64,000 nt of DNA from G963708325 sp963708325 (GTDB lineage: Bacteria; Actinomycetota; Thermoleophilia; Solirubrobacterales; 70-9). Position 1 is the first letter of the stretch. Every line of letters begins with the position of its first letter. Position numbers and translations under genes: made by a program. The notes beneath the pieces are model-generated. The model did not search any database. It was not told where the DNA came from and saw nothing but the letters and a program-made list of their open reading frames with translations. Positions 48,751 through 56,959 of this stretch are shown piece by piece. Where the stretch lies: assembly GCA_963708325.1 (NCBI GenBank), contig OY970203.1, forward strand, positions 124,001-188,000, written 5' to 3'.

Positions 48751-50085
48751 CTAGAGGCCGCGCATCAGCTCCTGCGGCGACGGCATCTTGCCCTCGGCCA
48801 TCCGCTTCATCAGCTTGCGCATCCCGTGGAACTGCTTGACGAGCTGGTTGACGGCCTGAACCGTCGTCCCCGACCCCTGCGCGATTCGCTTCCGCCGCGA
48901 CCCGTTGATCGTCTCCGGGTGGGCGCGCTCCGCCGGAGTCATCGAGAGGATGATCGCCTCGAGACGGTCCAGCTCACCCTCGTCGACCTTCACCCGGCGA
49001 AGCTCCTTCATCGCCGACCCGGCGCCCGGGATCATCCCCATCAGGTTCGACAGAGGTCCCATCTTGCGGATCTGCTTCATCTGGGCGAGGAAGTCCTCGA
49101 GCGTGAAGGTCTGCTTTCGGATCTTCTCCTCGAGCTCGGCAGCGCGCTCGGCGTCGACGCTTTCCTCCGCCTTCTCGATGAAGGTGAGGACGTCGCCCAT
49201 TCCGAGGATCCGGCTGGCCATCCGGTCGGGGTGGAAGCGCTCGAAGCGGTCCAGCTTCTCTCCGGTCGAGGCGTAGAGGATCGGCTTGCCCGTCACCGCC
49301 TTGACCGAAAGCGCCGCACCGCCGCGGGCGTCGCCGTCGAGCTTCGTCATCACCACGCCGTCGAACTCGGCGACCTCCGCGAACTGCTCGGCGACGTTGA
49401 CCGCGTCCTGGCCGGTCATCGCGTCCACGACCAGCAGGACGTCATGCGGCTTTATCCGCTTGCGGATCTTCGCCAGCTCCTCCATCAGCTCGTGGTCGAC
49501 GTGGAGGCGGCCGGACGTGTCGACGATCAGGACGTCGCGCCCGTCCGAACGCGCCTGGTCCACCGCCCACTCGGCGATGTCGACGGGGTCGCGCTCCGTG
49601 CCCTGCTCGTAGACGTGGGCGCCGGCCTGCCGGCCGACGGTGACGAGCTGGTCCACCGCCGCCGGCCTGTAGACGTCGCAGGCGGCAAGGGCGACGTCGC
49701 GGCCGTCGGCCGCCAGGTGCTTGGCCAGCTTGGCGCAGGCCGTCGTCTTGCCCGATCCCTGCAGCCCGGCCATCAGCACCACGGTCGTGCCCGAGGGGGC
49801 GAGCGCCAGGTCGCGGCCGGCGCCCCCCATCAACGCGGTCAGCTCCTCGTCGACGATCTTCACCACCTGCTGGCCCGGGTTGAGGCTCTCCGCGACCTCG
49901 GCGCCGAGGCAGCGCTCCTTCAGCGAGGCGGTGAACTGCTTGGTCACCTTGAAGTTGACGTCGGCCTCCAGCAGCGCCAGCCGGATCTCGCGCATCGCGC
50001 GGTCGATGTCGGCCTCGCTCAGCTTGCCGCGGGAGCGGACGTCGGCGAGCGTCGCCTGGAGCTTGTCGGAGAGAAGGTCGAACAA
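48751..50085 (-). CDS. ffh: Signal recognition particle protein Ffh (SRP54)
   Basis: 444 residues. The N domain is residues 1-85 and the G domain has GLQGSGKTTACAKLA, CDVYRPAAVDQL, DTSGRLHVD and TKLDGDARGG. The methionine-rich M domain runs from about residue 325 (MKQIRKMGPLSNLMGMIPG and HGMRKLMKRMAEGKMPS). It binds signal sequences and 4.5S RNA and docks with FtsY, which is encoded just upstream. Confidence 0.97.
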   Translation of the reverse strand: MFDLLSDKLQATLADVRSRGKLSEADIDRAMREIRLALLEADVNFKVTKQFTASLKERCLGAEVAESLNPGQQVVKIVDEELTALMGGAGRDLALAPSGTTVVLMAGLQGSGKTTACAKLAKHLAADGRDVALAACDVYRPAAVDQLVTVGRQAGAHVYEQGTERDPVDIAEWAVDQARSDGRDVLIVDTSGRLHVDHELMEELAKIRKRIKPHDVLLVVDAMTGQDAVNVAEQFAEVAEFDGVVMTKLDGDARGGAALSVKAVTGKPILYASTGEKLDRFERFHPDRMASRILGMGDVLTFIEKAEESVDAERAAELEEKIRKQTFTLEDFLAQMKQIRKMGPLSNLMGMIPGAGSAMKELRRVKVDEGELDRLEAIILSMTPAERAHPETINGSRRKRIAQGSGTTVQAVNQLVKQFHGMRKLMKRMAEGKMPSPQELMRGL

Positions 50086-50124
50086 GGGGTTGCCTGGAGG
50101 TTAGAGGTGAACTGCGTCAGGAAT

Positions 50125-50141
50125 GTCCCGCCAGCCGGGAC
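50125..50141 (-). promoter_or_regulatory. Stem-loop between ftsY and ffh
   Basis: GTCCCG-five bases-CGGGAC lies in the 86-base gap. There is no T-run, so it is not a clear terminator; it could be a processing or attenuation site between the two SRP genes. Confidence 0.35.
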
Positions 50142-50171
50142 CAGCGCGACACAGTCGGACGAGTGGGGTCC

Positions 50172-51158
50172 CTACGGCTCCAGCAGCGCCCGAGCGAACT
50201 CGCGCGGGTCGAAGGGCCGCAGGTCCTCCAACGACTCGCCGATCCCGATCAGCTTCACCGGGATGCCGAGCTCCGCCGCGATCGCCAGGGCGATCCCGCC
50301 CTTGGCCGTGCCGTCGAGCTTGGTCAGCACCACCCCGGTGAGGTCGACCGCCTCCGCGAACAGGCGCGCCTGACGCAGCCCGTTCTGGCCGGTGGTCGCG
50401 TCGATCGTGATCAGCGTCTCGTGGGGGGCCTCCGGTATCTGCTTCTGGATCACGCGGCGGACCTTCGTCAGCTCGGCCATCAGGTTCTCCTGCGTGTGAA
50501 GGCGGCCGGCCGTGTCGGCGATCACGACGTCGGCCCCCCGCGCCGACGCCGCTGCGATGGCGTCGTAGACGACCGCCCCAGGGTCGGCGCCGGATGCCGC
50601 CTTGACGATCTCGCAGCCGGCGCGCTCGGACCATTCCGTCAGCTGCTCGACGGCGGCGGCGCGAAACGTGTCGGCGGCGGCCAGCACGACGGAGAGGCCG
50701 GCCTCGCGCTGCAGGTGCCAGGCGACCTTGCCGATCGTCGTCGTCTTGCCGGTGCCGTTGACCCCGACGCACATCACCACGGCCGGCCGGGCCGAGACGT
50801 CGATTCGCGGGTCCCCGGTGTCCGCCATGCCGGCCAGCAGCTCGATCAGCCGCTCCTGGGCGTCCGCCGGCTGCACGTCGCCGGACTCGACCTCGGCCTC
50901 GAGCCTGCCGACGACGTCGGCGGTGACGCGAGCGCCGACGTCGGCGAGGATCAGCGCCTCCTCCAGCCGCTCCCAGGTCTGCTCGTCGATGCGGTCGAAG
51001 AAGCTCGCCGACAGCTCGGCCGAGAGCGCCCGGCGGCTCGACGAGAGGTTGTCGCGCAACCGCCGGAAGAAGCCGCCCGAGGCCTCGGCCTCGGACGGCG
51101 TGGCAGGCGGCGGCTCGCGCCCGCCGGCGTCGAAGACCTCCTGCCAGCTGCGGCTCAC
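50172..51158 (-). CDS. ftsY: SRP receptor GTPase FtsY
   Basis: 328 residues from GTG 51158, overlapping the smc stop (GTGA). The short N-terminal region (Pro/Glu/Ala-rich) leads into the N domain (SFFDRIDEQTWERLEEALILADVG) and the G domain with GVNGTGKTTTIGKVA, AADTFRAAAVEQL, DTAGRLHTQENLM and TKLDGTAKGG. No membrane-targeting acidic A domain of the E. coli type is present, as usual for actinobacteria. It brings SRP-ribosome complexes to SecYEG. Confidence 0.96.
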   Translation of the reverse strand: MSRSWQEVFDAGGREPPPATPSEAEASGGFFRRLRDNLSSSRRALSAELSASFFDRIDEQTWERLEEALILADVGARVTADVVGRLEAEVESGDVQPADAQERLIELLAGMADTGDPRIDVSARPAVVMCVGVNGTGKTTTIGKVAWHLQREAGLSVVLAAADTFRAAAVEQLTEWSERAGCEIVKAASGADPGAVVYDAIAAASARGADVVIADTAGRLHTQENLMAELTKVRRVIQKQIPEAPHETLITIDATTGQNGLRQARLFAEAVDLTGVVLTKLDGTAKGGIALAIAAELGIPVKLIGIGESLEDLRPFDPREFARALLEP

Positions 51159-53467
51159 GCCGCTTCGGCCGACAGCTCCGGGTCCTCGAGCGCCTCGGCG
51201 TCGCGGGGAAGCCGTCGCGACACCACCTTGGTGACGCCGTCGCCCCCCATGCTGACGCCGTAGAGGACGTCGGCCGCGTCCATCGTGCGCTTCTGGTGGG
51301 TGACGATCACGAACTGGGAGCGATCGCAGCAGCGCCTCACGAGCTGCAGGAAGCGGTCGATGTTGGCGTCGTCGAGGGCCGCCTCGACCTCGTCGAGGAT
51401 GTAGAAGGGGCAGGGCCGGGCGAGCATCACCGCAAACACGAAGGCGATCGCGACCAGGGACTTCTCGCCGCCCGAGAGCAGCGACAGTCGCTTCGTCGCC
51501 TTCCCGGCCGGCGTCACCTCGATCTCGACGCCGAGATCGGCCGCCTCGGCGTCCTCCCCCTCCTCCCATCCGCCCGGCTCGGCGTCCTCGGGATCGGCCC
51601 CACCGATCACCCGGCGCGGGCCCGGCTGCTCCACCCGCCGCAGCCTGCCCCTGCCGCCCGGGAACAGGTGCTCCACAAGCTCGGAGAAGTTGGCCGCGGT
51701 CGCCTCGAAGGTGGTCTCGAACGCGTCGTGGATCTTGCGATCGGTCTCGTCGATCAGGTCCTCCAGCTCGGCCATCGCCGTCTCCACGTCCTGGCGCTGG
51801 GCCTCGAGCTCGTCCACCCGGGCGCGCGCGTCGGCGTACTCGCCCTCGGCCAGCGGGTTGACCGGGCCGATCTGCTCGCGGCGCCGCGCCAGGCGCTCCA
51901 GCTTGGCCTCGATCTGCTCGCGCTCCGCCGCCGGGAGGGCCGCGTCGGCGGTCTCGGGCGCGGCCCCGAGCCTGGACCTGATCCCGGCCAGCTCGGCCGC
52001 GACCTCGGCGTGGCGGTCGCGCAGATGGGTGGCCTCGACCTCCGCCGTCGTGAGCGAGTCGGATCCCGACCGCAGCTCTGCCTGCAGGGACCATTCCTCG
52101 CCCGAGAGGGCCTGAAGCTCGCCCGCCACGTCCTCGCCCATGCCCTCCTCCGAGCCGACACGCTCGTCGAGCGAGGCTACCCGGGACGCGACCGCACCGG
52201 CCACGGCCGCTGCCACCTCGCGTACCCGCCGCAGCCCGTCGAGCAGCTGCGACTCGGCGGCGATGCGGCGCTCGAGCGCGCCGCGCCCGTCGCCGGCGAC
52301 CATCCCCTCCGCGCGGGCGGTGCCCTCCGCGGCCCGCCTGACCGCCTCGCGCAGGCGCGCGAGCGCGGCGGCGCGGGCGTCGTCGGAGCCCGCCCCGCGT
52401 GCCTCGGCAAGCGCCTCCGCGCCGCTGTCGAGCGCCGCCGCGATCGCGTCGAGCTCGTCCTCGACCGCGCCGTCGGACCCGGCGACCGGGAGCAGCAGCT
52501 GGCGGTGCGCGTCGAGCCGCGTCTTGAGCTCCGCCTCGCGCCCGGCGAGTGTCTCGAGGCGGACGGTGAGCCGCTCCTGCGAGCCGCGCATCCGGCTCAG
52601 CGCAGCCCACGTCAGCGTCCGCTCGCGGTCGCGGGCGGCGAAGCGCTCCTCGGCCGCGGCGCGCCGCCGGTGCACCTCCTCGAGCCTGCCCTGGGCGGCG
52701 TCGCGCTGCCCGCGCGCCGCGTTCGCCTTTCGCTCTGCCTCGGCCAGCGTGCCCGCCTGGTCGCGCAGCTCGTCGGAGACCAGGCGCGCACGCAGCTCCA
52801 GCTCCTGGCGCTCGATCCGGGAGTGGTGCTCGGCGGCCTCGGCCTGGCGCTTGAGCGGGCGCAGCAGCGAGCGGGCCTCGCGCTCGACGTCGAGGGCGCG
52901 ATCGAGGTTCTCGCGCGTGCGGTCGAGCTTGAGCTGGGTGCGCCGCCGGCGCTTGCGGTGCTTGCCGAGTCCGGCCGCCTCCTCGATCAGCAGGCGCCGG
53001 TCGCGCGGCTTGGAGTGGACGATCTCCTCCACGCGCCCCTGGCTCACCACGGAGTGCATCTCGCGGCCGAGATTGGTGTCGGACAGCACCTCGACGATGT
53101 CCACGAGCCGGCAGCGGGCGCCGTTCAGCCGGTAGCCGCCCTCGCCGCTGCGATCGAGACGGCGGGTGATCGATATCTCGGAGAACTCGGTGTCGGCGCG
53201 ACCCTCGGAGTTGTCGATCACGACCTCGACCTCGGCGTAGCGCCGGCGCCCCTGGCCGTCGCCGCCGGCGAAGATCACGTCCTGCATCGACTGGCCGCGC
53301 ACGGCCAGCGGGCTCTGCTCGCCGAGCGCCCAAAGCACGGCGTCGGTGATGTTGGACTTGCCGCAGCCATTGGGGCCGACGATCACGCTGACGCCGGGCG
53401 CGAACTCCAGCCGGGTGCGATCGGGGAAGGACTTGAAGCCCTTCAGCGAGACTGATTTCAGGTACAT
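51155..53467 (-). CDS. smc: Chromosome segregation ATPase SMC, unusually short
   Basis: 770 residues; standard bacterial SMC is about 1150-1200. The N-terminal head is complete (Walker A GPNGCGKSN at 31-39, then SVVSQGRVEEIVHSKPRDRRLLIEEAAG). The C-terminal head has the signature LSGGEKSLVAIAF at 664-676 and Walker B PFYILDEVEAALDDAN at 687-702. The conserved GPVNPLAEGEY is at 534-544. The coil arms are only about 160-190 residues each, and the centre (325-420) shows no hinge-like sequence, just a PVAGSDGAVEDE turn and Ala/Arg/Glu helix. Its rnc-smc-ftsY location makes it the chromosomal SMC. The start ATG is 53467. Confidence 0.93.
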   Translation of the reverse strand: MYLKSVSLKGFKSFPDRTRLEFAPGVSVIVGPNGCGKSNITDAVLWALGEQSPLAVRGQSMQDVIFAGGDGQGRRRYAEVEVVIDNSEGRADTEFSEISITRRLDRSGEGGYRLNGARCRLVDIVEVLSDTNLGREMHSVVSQGRVEEIVHSKPRDRRLLIEEAAGLGKHRKRRRRTQLKLDRTRENLDRALDVEREARSLLRPLKRQAEAAEHHSRIERQELELRARLVSDELRDQAGTLAEAERKANAARGQRDAAQGRLEEVHRRRAAAEERFAARDRERTLTWAALSRMRGSQERLTVRLETLAGREAELKTRLDAHRQLLLPVAGSDGAVEDELDAIAAALDSGAEALAEARGAGSDDARAAALARLREAVRRAAEGTARAEGMVAGDGRGALERRIAAESQLLDGLRRVREVAAAVAGAVASRVASLDERVGSEEGMGEDVAGELQALSGEEWSLQAELRSGSDSLTTAEVEATHLRDRHAEVAAELAGIRSRLGAAPETADAALPAAEREQIEAKLERLARRREQIGPVNPLAEGEYADARARVDELEAQRQDVETAMAELEDLIDETDRKIHDAFETTFEATAANFSELVEHLFPGGRGRLRRVEQPGPRRVIGGADPEDAEPGGWEEGEDAEAADLGVEIEVTPAGKATKRLSLLSGGEKSLVAIAFVFAVMLARPCPFYILDEVEAALDDANIDRFLQLVRRCCDRSQFVIVTHQKRTMDAADVLYGVSMGGDGVTKVVSRRLPRDAEALEDPELSAEAA

Positions 53468-53517
53468 GGATGGAGGTTCGAAGGCTCGCGGGTGTGTCGG
53501 ACGCCACGCGCGCCGGG

Positions 53518-54201
53518 TCAGCCGCCCATCTGCTTCAACGCGCGCTCCGCGGCCTCCTGCTCGGCTGCCTTCTTGCTGCGGCCGGTACCGGTGCCGACGA
53601 CCTCGCCATCCACCGTGGCGACGACCTCGAAGCGGCGTTCGTGAGCGGGTCCGGTCTCGCGAACGACGTCGTAGGTTACGCGGGCGCCGCGCCGGGCGAG
53701 CACCTCCTGGAGCGCCGACTTGAAGTCCACCGGGCTGCTCAGGGCGAGCTGGATGTGCGGCTCGAACGCGTCGACGACGGCCGCGGCGGTGCGCTCGAAC
53801 CCGTGGGTGAGGTGGCAGGCGCCGATCACCGCCTCGGCGACCGAGGCCAGGCCGCGCTCGGAGGCCAGCAGGCCGTCCACGCTGAGCCCGACCCCGGCCT
53901 GGGCCGGCCCCGCCCGGCGCAGCCGCTCGGGCAGCTCGATCGCGCGCGCCACCTCGGCGCACGAGCGCCCGCTCACCGTTTGGTTGTGCACCTTCGTCAG
54001 CCGGCCGATGTCGTCCTCGGGAAAGCGGCGGAACAGCTCCTCGGCGATCGACAGCCCGAGCACGCTGTCCCCGAGGAAGGCGAGCCGCCCGTATGACCGC
54101 TCGCGGCGATCGATCCAGGAGGCGTGCGTGAGCGCCAGCGAGAGGAGCTCCGGCGGGAGCGTGTCGACCAGCTCAGCGAGGCCCGGGCTGTCGGCATCCA
54201 C
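53518..54201 (-). CDS. rnc: Ribonuclease III, with altered active site
   Basis: 227 residues, normal length. The RNase III domain contains LALTHASW, RLAFLGDSVLGLSIAEELFRRFP and AEAVIGACHL. The double-stranded RNA-binding domain is DFKSALQEVLARRGARVTYDV through GRSKKAAEQEAAERAL. The family signature NERLEFLGD reads YGRLAFLGD here, so two of the conserved glutamates are lost, and the D of the ADAxEAxIGA motif is replaced by S. The last catalytic Asp of the signature and the Glu in AEAVIGA remain. Activity may be reduced or metal binding changed. It lies in the classical rnc-smc order. Confidence 0.9.
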   Translation of the reverse strand: MDADSPGLAELVDTLPPELLSLALTHASWIDRRERSYGRLAFLGDSVLGLSIAEELFRRFPEDDIGRLTKVHNQTVSGRSCAEVARAIELPERLRRAGPAQAGVGLSVDGLLASERGLASVAEAVIGACHLTHGFERTAAAVVDAFEPHIQLALSSPVDFKSALQEVLARRGARVTYDVVRETGPAHERRFEVVATVDGEVVGTGTGRSKKAAEQEAAERALKQMGG

Positions 54202-54207
54202 CGCAGA

Positions 54208-54456
54208 TCACTTCGCCGGCGCGCGCTCGAGCACGAAGTCGACGGCCTGCCCGACCGTCTCGATCCCCGCCGCCTCCTCCTCGCTCACCGAGATCCCGTA
54301 ACGATCCTCGAGCTCCATCACGAGCTCGTAGAGGTCTAGCGAATCGGCATCGAGGTCCTCGCGAAAGCGGGTCGATTCCTGGATCCGGTCGGGAGCGACC
54401 TCGAGCTCCTCGGCGAGGTGGACACGCACCCTCTCGATCACCTCATCGCGCGTCAT
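54208..54456 (-). CDS. acpP: Acyl carrier protein
   Basis: 82 residues, acidic. The phosphopantetheine attachment serine is in LDADSLDLYELVMELEDRYGI. It carries acyl chains for fatty acid synthesis. It sits between plsX and rnc, the usual fatty acid/phospholipid block. It ends 6 bases before rnc. Confidence 0.95.
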   Translation of the reverse strand: MTRDEVIERVRVHLAEELEVAPDRIQESTRFREDLDADSLDLYELVMELEDRYGISVSEEEAAGIETVGQAVDFVLERAPAK

Positions 54457-54471
54457 GGCGCTCCCTTCCTA

Positions 54472-55476
54472 TCACGCCTCGACGCCCTCGAGGCCGCGCC
54501 GCGTCGCGCCGGAGGCCTCCAGCAGCTCGAGCATGCGCTCGGGAGCGCGCTCGTCGACGGCCCGCGCGGCGAGCCGGATCGCGTTGGCGATCCCGTCCGC
54601 CGACGAGCTTCCATGGGCGACCACGGCGACCCGCCTCAGCCCCAGCAGGACCGCTCCCCCGGTCGTGTTGGGGTCGAGCTCGCGGCGCAGCCCCGACAGA
54701 GCCGGCCGCAGCATCGCGCCGCCGATGGCGGAGAGAGGGTTGGAGCGGGCGGCCCCGCGCACCGCCTCGGCGACGGCCTTCGCGGTCCCCTCCATCAGCT
54801 TCAGCGCGACGTTCCCGGTGAACCCGTCCGTGATCACCACGTCGGCGACACCGGCGGGGACGTCGCTCCCCTCCACGTTGCCGATGAAGTCGATCGCTGC
54901 CGCCGCTTCGAGCGCCTCGTGGGCGGCCACCACGTCCGGCGTTCCCTTGCCGCGCTCCTCGCCGACCGAGAGCAGGCCGACGCGCGGCCGCGCGACGTCG
55001 AGCACGCACTGGCTGAAGACGGATCCGAGATAGGCGAACTGGACCAGATGCTGGGGGCGGACCTCGACGTTGGCCCCCGCATCGAGCAGCAGCACCGGCG
55101 CCCCCGGGACCGGCAGGTGCACGGCGAGCGCGGGCCTGTGAACGCCGTGCAGCCGCTTCATCGCGAACAGCGCCGCCGTCATCACGGCCCCGGTCGCCCC
55201 GGGGCTGACCAGCGCGTCGGATCGGCCCTCGGCGACGTCCCGGGCGGCCAGCGTGATCGACGCCTGCGGCTTGCTGCGCACGGCCTGCACGGGCTCCTCG
55301 TCGTTGCCGATCGCCTCCGTCGCGGCGCACACCTCGATCCCGTCGATCGCCTCGAGCTCGCCCAGCTCGCGCGGGTCGCCGAAGACGCGAAGCGCGATCC
55401 CCTCCGCCGCGACGGCTCCGGCAGCGGCGGCGACCGCGGCAGCGCCGCGCTCGGCGCCGAGCGCGTCGAGCGCCAC
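54472..55476 (-). CDS. plsX: Phosphate acyltransferase PlsX
   Basis: 334 residues from GTG 55476 (MALDALGAERG, the family's VDAMGGD region). Conserved stretches are SPGATGAVMTAALF, LLLDAGANVEVRPQHLVQFA, LLSVGEERGKGT and VVITDGFTGNVALKLMEG. PlsX makes acyl-phosphate from acyl-ACP for the PlsY step of phospholipid synthesis. In the N-terminus the common Gly-Gly-Asp is replaced by Gly-Ala-Glu. The partners acpP and rpmF are adjacent. Confidence 0.94.
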   Translation of the reverse strand: MALDALGAERGAAAVAAAAGAVAAEGIALRVFGDPRELGELEAIDGIEVCAATEAIGNDEEPVQAVRSKPQASITLAARDVAEGRSDALVSPGATGAVMTAALFAMKRLHGVHRPALAVHLPVPGAPVLLLDAGANVEVRPQHLVQFAYLGSVFSQCVLDVARPRVGLLSVGEERGKGTPDVVAAHEALEAAAAIDFIGNVEGSDVPAGVADVVITDGFTGNVALKLMEGTAKAVAEAVRGAARSNPLSAIGGAMLRPALSGLRRELDPNTTGGAVLLGLRRVAVVAHGSSSADGIANAIRLAARAVDERAPERMLELLEASGATRRGLEGVEA

Positions 55477-55501
55477 GGTGACCCGGCCGGCGGGGACCGT
55501 C

Positions 55502-55714
55502 CTACTCCTCCGGCTCGGCCCGGCCTCCGGCCTCCTCGACCTCGTGCGCGATCACCTCGCGCCCCGCGTAGGTGCCGCACACCGGGCAGACGCGGTGCGG
55601 AAGGCGTGGGCTGTGGCACTGCGGGCAGCGGTTCGGCCGCGGTGCGGGGATCGCGTGCTGGGCACGTCGCTTGTCGCGCCGCGTCCGCGAGGTCCTCTTC
55701 TTGGGGACGGCCAT
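55502..55714 (-). CDS. rpmF: Ribosomal protein L32
   Basis: 70 residues. MAVPKKRTSRTRRDKRRAQH is the standard basic start. The zinc ribbon is CPQCHSP...CPVCG, that is a four-cysteine zinc-binding form (not the zinc-free C- paralogue). It is followed at 26 bases by plsX and preceded by the DUF177 gene, the usual YceD-rpmF-plsX order. Confidence 0.95.
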   Translation of the reverse strand: MAVPKKRTSRTRRDKRRAQHAIPAPRPNRCPQCHSPRLPHRVCPVCGTYAGREVIAHEVEEAGGRAEPEE

Positions 55715-55751
55715 GGCCGCGTGATGGTAGCGACCCGCCGGTCGGGCCCCG

Positions 55752-56264
55752 TCAGAGGTCCAGCTCGCGCAGCTTCGCCCAGCGTGGGTCGCCCGCGGCG
55801 GCGTGGTCGTGCTCGCCCGGGTCGGCGTCGTTCAGGGAGGCGCCGCAGACTGGGCACAGCCCGGCGCAGTCCGGCCGGCACAGGACCTGCGGCGGCAGCG
55901 CCAGGGCGAGCGCGTCGTGCACCCAGTGGGCCAGGTCGAGCTCCTCGCCCGACACGTAGGGGCTGCGCATCTCCTCGTCGCCGGATCCCGGCTGGTCGAC
56001 CTCGCGCGCGTCGATCTCGATTCGCCGCGCGGCGGGCTCCAGGCATCGCGTGCAGGGGCCGTTGACGTCGACGACGGCGCGCAGGCGCAGGGCATAGCCG
56101 GCCGCCGTGCGCGAGACGTCCAGGCGCGAGGAGCCCGCCACCTCCGCCGCGTAGCGCTGGCCTCCGAGGGTGACGCCGTCGATGCGAACCGGCGCGTCGA
56201 TCCGCCTGCCCTCGCCGAAGGACAGCGAGAGCCTGCCGAGGTCGACTGTCTGTTCGGATGCCAT
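55752..56264 (-). CDS. YceD/DUF177 family protein
   Basis: 170 residues from ATG 56264 (MASEQTVDLGRLSLSFG); the open frame reaches 56336 through a non-conserved 24-residue lead. The DUF177 core is visible in CTRCLEPAARRIEIDAREVDQP and in the C-terminal cysteine pair CRPDCAGLCPVCG. This family is linked to 23S rRNA processing or stability and is nearly always upstream of rpmF. It is divergent from the methyltransferase gene at 56349, with 84 bases between the starts that should hold both promoters. Confidence 0.9.
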   Translation of the reverse strand: MASEQTVDLGRLSLSFGEGRRIDAPVRIDGVTLGGQRYAAEVAGSSRLDVSRTAAGYALRLRAVVDVNGPCTRCLEPAARRIEIDAREVDQPGSGDEEMRSPYVSGEELDLAHWVHDALALALPPQVLCRPDCAGLCPVCGASLNDADPGEHDHAAAGDPRWAKLRELDL

Positions 56265-56348
56265 CGGACCGCTGCGGCGGAGACGAATACGATGCGGCGG
56301 AGCCGTCCGCCCCGGGCGGACGCCGGCAGCCGCCACCTGAATCTAGCG

Positions 56349-56888
56349 ATGAGCGCGCAGTTCCACTCGGACCCCGACACCTACCTCGACGCGATCCGGG
56401 CCGAGGTGCCGCGGTACGACCAGCTCCAGGACGCAGCGATCGCGGCGATCCCGTTCGCGCCGGGCCGGGTCCTCGAGCTGGGCGTGGGCACGGGCGAGAC
56501 GACCAGGAGGCTGATCGCTGCGCACCCCGAGGCGGAGGTGACGGGCCTCGACTCCAGCCCGGAGATGGTGTTCCGGGCGCGCGAGCTGGGGATCGAGGTG
56601 AGGATGGCGCGGATGGAGGACCCGCTTCCCGACGGGCCCTGGGACCTGGTGATCTCGGTGCTCTCGGTGCACCACCTCACCCCCGAGCAGAAGCGCGACC
56701 TGTTTCGCCGCGTGCGCGACCACTCGCGCGCGCTCGTGCTGGGAGACGTCGTCGCCGCCGACGTCCAGGTGGCACCGATCGAGGCCGGCGTCGACTTCCC
56801 CGAGCCCGCCGCCGATCTCGCCGAATGGAGCGGCGGCGAGGTCGTCTGGGCGGCGGACGACCTCGCCGTGATTAGGGCCACCTACTGA
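56349..56888 (+). CDS. Class I SAM-dependent methyltransferase
   Basis: 179 residues from ATG 56349 (MSAQFHSDPDTYLDAIRAEVP). Motif I is VLELGVGTGETTRRLI, the acidic motif II end is TGLDSSPEMVFRARE, and motif III region is WDLVISVLSVHHLTPEQKRDLF. It matches the small Methyltransf_11/25 group; the acceptor is unknown. It stands on the plus strand, and a copy of the interspersed repeat begins 5 bases after its stop. Confidence 0.82.
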   Translation: MSAQFHSDPDTYLDAIRAEVPRYDQLQDAAIAAIPFAPGRVLELGVGTGETTRRLIAAHPEAEVTGLDSSPEMVFRARELGIEVRMARMEDPLPDGPWDLVISVLSVHHLTPEQKRDLFRRVRDHSRALVLGDVVAADVQVAPIEAGVDFPEPAADLAEWSGGEVVWAADDLAVIRATY

Positions 56889-56892
56889 ACTT

Positions 56893-56940
56893 GGCGCCGA
56901 ACGCGCAGCGTGAGGCGACTGGCAGGTGGGTTTCGTAATT
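56893..56940 (+). repeat. Interspersed hairpin repeat, copy D (forward)
   Basis: Reads ggcgccgaacgcgcagcgtg, aggcgactggcaggtgggtt and tcgtaatt. It lies between the methyltransferase stop and the enoyl-CoA hydratase, whose AGGAGAAGGGAG ribosome site follows directly, so the repeat forms most of that gene's 5' leader. Confidence 0.85.
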
Positions 56941-56959
56941 TAGGAGAAGGGAGACGCCC

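Noticed and set aside
50172..53507. A single 1111-codon frame covering ftsY and most of smc
   Set aside because: The upstream portion is a shifted reading of smc rich in Arg; ftsY clearly starts at 51158 and smc is intact in its own frame.
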